DNA of 64,000 nucleotides from CALNYS01 sp964639935. Lineage in GTDB: Bacteria > Planctomycetota > Phycisphaerae > Phycisphaerales > UBA1924. The translations under genes and the position numbers were made by a program. Each line of letters starts with the position of its first letter. The first letter of the stretch is position 1. Location of the stretch: NCBI GenBank assembly GCA_964639935.1, contig CAZXGT010000003.1, positions 5,604 to 69,603 of the forward strand. Direction: 5' to 3'. The notes beneath the pieces were generated by a model. The model was not told the DNA's origin, made no database searches, and saw only the letters and a program-made list of their open reading frames with translations. Below, piece by piece: positions 57,911 through 64,000 of this stretch.

Positions 57911-59203
57911 ATGGCCGTCTTTACCTACGAAGCGCTCGACGCCACCGGCAAGCCCACGAAGGGAAACGTCGAGGCCGCCAGCAACCAGGAAGCCATCCAG
58001 CAGCTCAAGCTGCAGGGCTACTACCCGACCGCCGTCAAGGAGACCAAGGGCAAGAAGTCCGCCGGGGCGAGAAAGAAGAAGGGCGCCAAGGGCGGCGCCT
58101 CGGCCAAGAAGAAGAAGGGCGGCGGCGGCATCGCGATCGGCGGCGTCTCCGCCAAGCAGCTCACCCTCTTCACGCGACAGATGTCCACGCTCCAGGACGC
58201 CGGCCTCCCGCTGCTCCGATCCCTTCAGATTCTCGAGGGCCAGCTCAAGCCGAGCAAGCTCAAGAAGGTGCTCATCGACGTCACCGAGGACGTCGAGGGC
58301 GGCGCCTCGCTCTCAGAGTCCATGGCCAAGCACCCCAGGGTCTTCGACAAGCTCTACACCAAGATGGTCGCCGCGGGCGAGGCGGGCGGCGTTCTTGACG
58401 TCATCCTCCAGCGCCTCTCCGATTTCATGGAAAAGGCGCAGGCCCTCAAGCGGAAGGTCATCGGCGCGCTGATCTATCCCGCGGTCGTCATCTTCGTCGC
58501 CCTGCTCATCCTCACGGGCATCATGGTCTTCATCATCCCTCAGTTCGTTGAGATCTTCTCCGACTTCGGCGTCGAGCTCCCCGCGCTGACCCTTTTCCTC
58601 ATGCACACCTCCGACTGGATGGTCGGCAAGCTCTCCGCCGACCAGCCCATCCCCGGCGCCTTCATCGTCCTCGGCGCCCCCATCGTCATCTTCTTCCTCT
58701 TCAAGCTCCTGCGCAAGACCCCGCCCGGACGCGCCGCGATCGACTGGGCCGCGCTCAGGGCGCCCGTCTTCGGCAAGCTCATGCAGAAGACCATCATCGC
58801 CCGCTTCACCCGAACCCTCGGCACGCTCATCAACGCCGGCGTCCCCATCCTCGAGGCCATCAACATCACCAAGGAAACGTCCGGCAACTGGGTCTTTGAG
58901 CGCGCCCTCGGGAAGGTTCACGACTCCATCCGCGAGGGCGAGAGCTTCGCCGGCCCCCTCCGCGAGACCAAGGTCTGCGACGCGCTCGTCGTCAACATGA
59001 TCGACGTCGGCGAAGAGACCGGCGACCTCGACAAGATGCTCATGAAGATCGCCGACAACTACGACGAGGAGGTCGACGTCGCCGTCGGCTCGCTCGTCCA
59101 GCTCATCGAGCCCCTCATGGTCGTCGTCCTCGGCGGCATGGTCGGGACGATCGTCGTCGCCATGTTCATGCCCATGGTCAAGATGATCGAGAGCCTCTCG
59201 TGA
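57911..59203 (+). CDS. pilC: PilC/GspF inner-membrane platform protein
   Basis: 430 residues, with two T2SSF domains (FTRQMSTLQDAGLPLLRSLQ; FTRTLGTLINAGVPILEAIN), each followed by GASLSESM/GESFAGPL and a glycine-rich GEAGG or GEETG motif, and three membrane segments (about 185-210, 250-275 and 400-425). The N-terminal domain begins FTYEALDATGKPTKGNVEA. A Lys/Gly-rich linker (residues 49-75, with KKKGAKGGASAKKKKGGGG) is an unusual insertion that could bind acidic lipid or nucleotide. The stop overlaps the start of the first prepilin gene. Confidence 0.94.
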   Translation: MAVFTYEALDATGKPTKGNVEAASNQEAIQQLKLQGYYPTAVKETKGKKSAGARKKKGAKGGASAKKKKGGGGIAIGGVSAKQLTLFTRQMSTLQDAGLPLLRSLQILEGQLKPSKLKKVLIDVTEDVEGGASLSESMAKHPRVFDKLYTKMVAAGEAGGVLDVILQRLSDFMEKAQALKRKVIGALIYPAVVIFVALLILTGIMVFIIPQFVEIFSDFGVELPALTLFLMHTSDWMVGKLSADQPIPGAFIVLGAPIVIFFLFKLLRKTPPGRAAIDWAALRAPVFGKLMQKTIIARFTRTLGTLINAGVPILEAINITKETSGNWVFERALGKVHDSIREGESFAGPLRETKVCDALVVNMIDVGEETGDLDKMLMKIADNYDEEVDVAVGSLVQLIEPLMVVVLGGMVGTIVVAMFMPMVKMIESLS

Positions 59204-60198
59204 TGCGCCGTCCCGCCCACCCGATCCGAGGCCGCGCGTTCACGCTCGTCGAGCTGCTCGTCGTGATCGTCATCATCGCCGTGCTCATCGGGATCGCGGC
59301 GCCGGCGTTCATCGCCGCCAGACGCAACGCGTCCAGGGTCGCAACCGAAACGGCCATGAATTCGATCGTCTCGGCCATCGACCAGTTTGAGAACGACTTC
59401 GGCTACATCCCGCCGCTGATCCTCGATGACCCTTCCGTCAGCCCATCCAGTGCCGACTGGGCCACGAGCATCATGTCGAGAAGCGACGCCGCGCAGAAGC
59501 TCCGCCAGGAGCGATACCACTCGCTCTACTCCCTCTCGGTCTATCTCGTCGGCGTCGGCGAGCTCGCTCCCGAAGACCCCGCCGCCACCGATCCCGCTCG
59601 CCATGACGGCGTCGCCGGACCCGGCTTCCGTGATCCCGGCATCGACCGCGCCTGGGGGGGCGCCGCCCAGCGAACCGCCGTCACACACCGCGTCCCGGAC
59701 TCCGGCCAGACCTACGGGCCCTACGTCGCCGTCTCCGATGGCGACCTCATCCGCCCCGCGAGCGTCGCCGAAAACGACTTCCCCGAGGACAACATCGCCC
59801 AAGGGGCCTCGGGCTTGCGCCAGCCGTGGGAACGCATGAATGTCGTGCTCGACGGCTACGGCAACCCCATCCGCTACTACCGCTACTGGCCGCTTCGCGC
59901 CGCCGGTAAGACCGGCGCCTCGCTCCTCGACGTCCCCGCCGAGCTCGTCGATCCGAACGCCCTCCGCAACGCCCCGCCCGGCGCCACGAGCTTCGACGCC
60001 TCCCTCGACCCCGATCTCCAGCGCGGCTCCTACGCCCTGCTCTCAGCCGGCCCCGACGACCGCTTCGCGCCCCCGGGCTTCGCCTCCCAGGGCGCCGGCG
60101 CCGCGGGTTGGGTCTCCGATTTCCTCATGCTCAGCGATCAGGCCAAGCGATCCGCTTTCGACTTCGCCCTCGATGACAACATCAGGATCGTGCGATGA
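59203..60198 (+). CDS. Prepilin 1 (GspG/PilA-like with large C-terminal domain)
   Basis: 331 residues from ATG 59203, overlapping the pilC stop as TGATG; a GTG at 59200 is also in frame. The leader GRAFTLVELLVV has Ala at -1 and Glu at +5, then a single hydrophobic helix (VIVIIAVLIGIAAPAFIAARR). The globular part is long for a pseudopilin (about 300 residues), with segments DGYGNPIRYYRYW and LLSAGPDDRFAPPG, the S-A-G-P-D motif that binds calcium in GspG-type pseudopilins. It is the probable major pseudopilin by position, but this is an inference. Confidence 0.88.
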   Translation: MRRPAHPIRGRAFTLVELLVVIVIIAVLIGIAAPAFIAARRNASRVATETAMNSIVSAIDQFENDFGYIPPLILDDPSVSPSSADWATSIMSRSDAAQKLRQERYHSLYSLSVYLVGVGELAPEDPAATDPARHDGVAGPGFRDPGIDRAWGGAAQRTAVTHRVPDSGQTYGPYVAVSDGDLIRPASVAENDFPEDNIAQGASGLRQPWERMNVVLDGYGNPIRYYRYWPLRAAGKTGASLLDVPAELVDPNALRNAPPGATSFDASLDPDLQRGSYALLSAGPDDRFAPPGFASQGAGAAGWVSDFLMLSDQAKRSAFDFALDDNIRIVR

Positions 60199-60992
60199 AC
60201 GCCACACCGCTCACATCTACCCGCCGCGCCTTCACCGTCCTCGAGCTCCTCGTCGTCGTCGTGATCATCGCCGTTCTCATCGCGCTGGTCGCGGGCGCGG
60301 GCGTCGCCGTGCTCGGCGACCGCAAGGTCAAGCAGGCTGAGAACCTCCTCTCCACCCTCGACCGCGCGCTCACCGAGTACATGACCGAGAACTCCAACGC
60401 CCGGCCGCCCTACATCCGCGAGAGCTACGAGAACACCCCCGGCGCCGCCTACGACGTGAGCGGCTCGCGCGTCAACGACATGGCCAATCCCGATATGTGG
60501 ATCGACCCCGACGGCGACGGCCGGGACGACCCGCGCCACCCCGACGCCGCCGTCTTCATCCGACAGGCCCGCGGCATCGGCGCTGTCGACGCCATCCTCG
60601 AAGGCCTCGGCGATCAGTGGCTCGTCCCTACGCCCCAGACCGGCGCGACCGGGCCCAACGCCGCGGACGGAACACCCTCCGTTCTCGACCCCTGGGCCGA
60701 TCCCAACGGCTGGTTCTCGCCGTGGCCGATCCTCGGCATCCAGACCGTCTACTACGTCCACCCGGATAACGAAGCGGCCCAGCGCCTCTACGGGCGCTGC
60801 CGCGAGGGCCGCCCCTACTTCATGAGCGCCGGGCCCGACGGCGTCTACGGCTCCACCACCGAGTTTTCCGCCGACGGCTCCCGCGACGCGAACGCCGTCG
60901 ACCGCGCCGTCGCCGGACTCGAGGACAACGTTTACTCCTACGAGCCCGACGCCCCCGATCTCTCCGACGACTTCAACACGACCTGGCGGTGA
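60195..60992 (+). CDS. Prepilin 2
   Basis: 265 residues; the ATG overlaps the stop of prepilin 1 (ATGA). The leader is TRRAFTVLELLVVVVIIAVL, again with Ala at -1 and Glu at +5. Calcium-type loops DPDGDGRDDPR and FMSAGPDGVYG occur in the globular domain; the second matches the S-A-G-P-D-G motif of GspG/PulG. Two Gly/Pro-rich low-structure segments lie between. It should be processed by a PilD/GspO peptidase, not present in the window. Confidence 0.86.
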   Translation: MNATPLTSTRRAFTVLELLVVVVIIAVLIALVAGAGVAVLGDRKVKQAENLLSTLDRALTEYMTENSNARPPYIRESYENTPGAAYDVSGSRVNDMANPDMWIDPDGDGRDDPRHPDAAVFIRQARGIGAVDAILEGLGDQWLVPTPQTGATGPNAADGTPSVLDPWADPNGWFSPWPILGIQTVYYVHPDNEAAQRLYGRCREGRPYFMSAGPDGVYGSTTEFSADGSRDANAVDRAVAGLEDNVYSYEPDAPDLSDDFNTTWR

Positions 60993-60997
60993 TCCCC

Positions 60998-62317
60998 ATG
61001 ATTCGCAAGCGCGCGACAACCCGCCGAGCCTTTTCCCTCTTCGAACTCCTCGTCGTCGTGGGGATCATCATCATCATTCTGATCCTCACCGTCCCCGGCT
61101 TCGCCGGCCTCGTGAAGTCCAACAACTTCGCCGCCGCCGTTAACCAGCTCGCGGGCACCCTCGAGGCCGCCCGAGAACGCGCCCGCGCAAACAACCGTCA
61201 AACCGCCGTCGCCGTTCTCTTCGATCTCGACCAAGAAGGCGACCACCGCACCCGACTGCTCATCCTCGAAGAGGCCGGACGCGGCGCCATGGCGCTCCGC
61301 CCCGAGCCGGGCGCCGGCGGCCAGTTCGCCACCGTCTTCCGCCCCGCCGCCAACACCACCCCCATCCTCCTCCCGCCGGGCGTCATGATCTTCGGCCTCT
61401 CCCGCCATCACTTCCTCCCCGAAGGCGGCTACACCGCCCTCCTCTCCGGCTCGGCCACTTTCATGGACCGCGTCATCTCCGATGGCGGCGACAACCCGGA
61501 CGAGCGCAACACCGTCACCTCGGGCTGGTACGTCGGCGCCGCCTTCCCCGACCCCGACGAGAGCGAGATCCTCGTCAACCCCTGGCTCGCCCCGCGCAAC
61601 GATCCGCGCATCTACATGGACCCCGTTCAGGGCGGGCGCGACATCAGCGCCCCCATCCGCGACGTCGCCGAGATCTCGATCGAGGACCTCTGGAGCATCA
61701 TCCGCGACAACCCCGAGACCATCCCGGGATTCGAGACCACTCCAGAAGACGCCGTCCGCTACATGCGCCACGCCCAGTCCTTCATGATCCGCTTCTCCCC
61801 GAACGGCTCCATCATCGCCACCAGCGCCGACACCACCCAGACCGATCAGGCCGGCTACGCCTACCTCGAGTTCCCCGACGGCCCCGTCGCCACCGACCCG
61901 AGCGTCGCCGACATGATCGGCGAACCCTTCGACAACCCGAGCCGCTTCGACCCCGAGGCCGCGCCGCGCGACCGCACCCTCCAGCAGGGCGGCCTCCCGC
62001 CCACCATCGCCTACGAGACCGCCGGCCCCAACCCCGAGGTCGTGCTCCGCGCCGTCACCCGGCTCGCCGTCGTCGATCTTCAGGACCTCCAGCGCGGTAC
62101 GGGCGTCTCCAAACCATGGCTACTGCGCACCGCCCTGACCGACCCCAACCATCAGGCGCCCTGGCCCGATGAATACGTCCCCGGCGACGTCGCGCCCATC
62201 CCCTCAAACGACGCCGACCAGCTCAACGCCCTCGTCCGCGACGTCTCCCGCTGGATCGACCGCAACGCCGTCCTTCTCGACTTCTCCCGCTACTCCGGCC
62301 GCGTGATGCGGAGGTGA
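60998..62317 (+). CDS. Prepilin 3
   Basis: 439 residues from ATG 60998, with a GGTGA sequence 7 nt upstream; GTG 60989 would add three residues and overlap the previous stop. The leader is TRRAFSLFELLVVVGIIIIIL, with Ala -1 and Glu +5, followed by the helix and a region AAARERARANNRQTAVAV resembling GspH-type minor pseudopilins (E-x-A-R-x-x-A). The globular part of about 400 residues is much longer than GspH (about 170) and has no recognised domain. It is probably a minor pseudopilin. Confidence 0.84.
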   Translation: MIRKRATTRRAFSLFELLVVVGIIIIILILTVPGFAGLVKSNNFAAAVNQLAGTLEAARERARANNRQTAVAVLFDLDQEGDHRTRLLILEEAGRGAMALRPEPGAGGQFATVFRPAANTTPILLPPGVMIFGLSRHHFLPEGGYTALLSGSATFMDRVISDGGDNPDERNTVTSGWYVGAAFPDPDESEILVNPWLAPRNDPRIYMDPVQGGRDISAPIRDVAEISIEDLWSIIRDNPETIPGFETTPEDAVRYMRHAQSFMIRFSPNGSIIATSADTTQTDQAGYAYLEFPDGPVATDPSVADMIGEPFDNPSRFDPEAAPRDRTLQQGGLPPTIAYETAGPNPEVVLRAVTRLAVVDLQDLQRGTGVSKPWLLRTALTDPNHQAPWPDEYVPGDVAPIPSNDADQLNALVRDVSRWIDRNAVLLDFSRYSGRVMRR

Positions 62318-62322
62318 TCGCC

Positions 62323-64000
62323 ATGACCCGACGCGCCTTTACACTCATCGAGATCCTCATCGCCGCGACCGTCCTCGGCCTCGGCGTCCTCGGCATCGCC
62401 ACGCTCTTCGCCGGCGCCGCGCGCCAGCAGCAGCTCGCCAGCGACCAGACCTCATCCCAGCGCGTCGCCGACAACGTCCGCGCCCTCCTCGCCGACCGCT
62501 TCGAGCGATTCGCCGGTCTCGCCCTCGATGACGATCCCACGATCCCCGGCGAGCCCTACTTCGCCAAGGGCCAGTGGCACCCCGTCGCCGCCGCCCCGTT
62601 CAGCGGAATCACTCCCGGGACGCTCCCCGGGACGCTGATGCTCGATCTCTCCGACGACGGCAACGCGTCCAACCAGACCTCCTTCGGCGTCGCTCCGGCC
62701 CGCGATGTCACGATCTACCGCGTCCCGTGGACCGACCCCGCCGATGTCCCAAGCATCGCATGGAACAACCCCGGCATGCCCGGCGCGACGCCGCTCACCG
62801 GTCAACCTTTCACGGAAACAGATTTGGAAGCTCTGGAGCTCCGACCGGACACCCTCTCCGGCCCCATCCCCTACGGCCGCCTCCACCCCGGCTTCCGGAT
62901 CGTCGTCACCTTCGCGCAAGAGGTGGAGCGCAGCACCGGCGGCTTCGGACCCGTCCTCCCGCCCGGCACGTTCAACTTCGTCGAAGACATCCCGCGCCGC
63001 GACAGGGAGTTGGTGTTCACCTTCGCCAACTGGACAGACGTCAGCCTCCAGCAGGCCATCGCCGACCGGTGGCCGCGCGATCACGATCCGCCCGAGAGCT
63101 CCGTCCCCGGATATCAGGAAGTCGATCAGGAAGCCGACACGATCTATCTCATCGCCCCGAGCGAGGCCGAGCCGAACTCCTTCGTCCCGGCGCCGCCGCA
63201 CTCCAACCCCGACTTCTCCTGGATCGAGCTCAGGGTCCAGGTCCCCGCCACCGGGGACCCGCCAGTCGCGGAGATCAAGAATCTCCACATCGCCATGCCC
63301 GACACCGCGCCCGCCGGAGAGAACGTGCCCGGCCGCGTCCTCGTCCGCGAGATCCGCCTCGAAGACGCCTCCTACCGCGAGGACCGCATCCTCTCGCTGT
63401 CGGAGCGCCTCAGCTACCGCGAGGACGCGAACTTTCCCGGCGGGCGCCGCCCCGACCGAGGCGTCGCGCTGCTCTTCCGCCAGACCCTCGCCGGCGACAG
63501 CGAGCTCATGACGCTCTCCTACGGCCTCGAGCCCCTCGGTCGCGTTCGCTTCGACGAGGACGCCGAGCTCCCCTTCGTCCCGCCGGAAACCTTCGACCGC
63601 CTCTACTCGACCAGCAACGACCCCGCGTCCTACGGGCTCCTCCAGCAGGTCGAGCTCGATCTCGGCTACGACCCCAATATCAGGCGCTACACCCTCACCG
63701 CCGCCGACGCCGCCGACAACTGGGCCATCCAGAAGGACCAGCGCATCATCGTGTCAACCGGCGGTTCTTCCGGCACGAACCCGGCGACCGCCAATCGCGC
63801 CAGCGATATCGCAGACCCAAGCCCGGGGGCCGACGCCGCCGTACGCGTTCTCTTCACGCGACCCGATCCGGAGAACAGCAACCTGCTTCAGGCCGTGATC
63901 GACGACGCCCCTCGCACGAGCTCGCCCCGCGGCGGGCCCCGCGCGATGCTCGACGATCTCACCGGCGCCAGCCGCACCGCCGTCTGGGCCTGGGCGCTCC
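62323..64000 (+). CDS. Prepilin 4 (PilV/GspI-like), cut by the window edge
   Basis: The frame is open for 559 codons from ATG 62323 to the window end without a stop. A strong GGAGGTGAT Shine-Dalgarno lies 6 nt upstream. The leader TRRAFTLIEILIAATVLGLGVLGI has the same Ala -1 and Glu +5 and the GLGVLG helix seen in PilV/GspI minor pilins, but the globular part is at least 530 residues, far longer than the family norm. It is beta-strand rich and holds ERSTGGFGPVLPPG and FDEDAELPFVPPE. It may be a tip or surface subunit; the C-terminus is unknown. Confidence 0.86.
   Translation, partial: MTRRAFTLIEILIAATVLGLGVLGIATLFAGAARQQQLASDQTSSQRVADNVRALLADRFERFAGLALDDDPTIPGEPYFAKGQWHPVAAAPFSGITPGTLPGTLMLDLSDDGNASNQTSFGVAPARDVTIYRVPWTDPADVPSIAWNNPGMPGATPLTGQPFTETDLEALELRPDTLSGPIPYGRLHPGFRIVVTFAQEVERSTGGFGPVLPPGTFNFVEDIPRRDRELVFTFANWTDVSLQQAIADRWPRDHDPPESSVPGYQEVDQEADTIYLIAPSEAEPNSFVPAPPHSNPDFSWIELRVQVPATGDPPVAEIKNLHIAMPDTAPAGENVPGRVLVREIRLEDASYREDRILSLSERLSYREDANFPGGRRPDRGVALLFRQTLAGDSELMTLSYGLEPLGRVRFDEDAELPFVPPETFDRLYSTSNDPASYGLLQQVELDLGYDPNIRRYTLTAADAADNWAIQKDQRIIVSTGGSSGTNPATANRASDIADPSPGADAAVRVLFTRPDPENSNLLQAVIDDAPRTSSPRGGPRAMLDDLTGASRTAVWAWAL

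Overview
The window is GC-rich chromosomal DNA from a bacterium that I infer to be a planctomycete, probably of the Phycisphaerae type. The grounds are dockerin-like D-x-D-G repeats ending in LLSAWGG and LVASWGG, a PEP-CTERM-like C-terminus, a prepilin ending in the H-X9-DG motif, a secreted FG-GAP propeller, a type III glutamine synthetase, and lpxB, which implies an outer membrane with lipid A. Genes are dense, and many neighbours share 4-nt ATGA or GTGA stop-start overlaps. I see no insertion sequence, prophage, CRISPR array, rRNA or integrase; this reads as core chromosome.

Layout. 1-3.7 kb (-): a gliding-type ABC exporter operon (ATPase, permease, auxiliary protein; the last runs off the left edge). 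3.9-9.5 kb: a GAF/receiver regulator, prmC, a small acidic protein, a GT4-type glycosyltransferase, lipB. 9.65-15.9 kb (-): a two-component pair (histidine kinase, NtrC-type activator) followed by part of a division/cell-wall cluster (rsmH, a LysM protein, an ftsL-like gene, ftsI). 16-26 kb: TauE/SafE permease, PfkB-type sugar kinase, 3D-domain protein, YedK, a secreted protein, an S1C protease, an FG-GAP protein, a redoxin, an EAL protein. 26.4-28.7 kb (-): tRNA-Met(CAT) and glnN, with a perfect palindrome in the glnN leader.

28.9-32.1 kb (-) is the most unusual stretch. A well-formed cobalamin riboswitch (31893-32078), with a plausible promoter just upstream, heads a three-gene overlapping operon: a secreted beta-propeller with a PEP-CTERM-like anchor, a secreted GGFGG-type surface protein with dockerin-like repeats, and an H-X9-DG pseudopilin. 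None is a known B12 enzyme or transporter. The arrangement recalls the B12-regulated surface propellers (BtuG) of Bacteroidetes, so I propose a corrinoid capture or B12-responsive surface system.

32.1-46.1 kb: ald, a large secreted protein of unknown function, trxB, a CPA2 antiporter, an SDR, a dicarboxylate/amino-acid symporter, aspS, an lpxB-hydrolase-DUF1643 chain, and an arsR-arsM arsenic methylation operon. 46.1-53 kb (-): addB-addA recombination nuclease genes and a stand-alone coaB. 53.1-64 kb (+): a type IV pilus/type II secretion assembly cluster with pilB, pilT, a second pilB/gspE, pilC/gspF and four successive prepilin genes, the last cut by the right edge.

Start sites were chosen by eye from Shine-Dalgarno spacing, overlap with neighbours and family N-termini. 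Family assignments rest on motifs seen in the translations, not on database searches.
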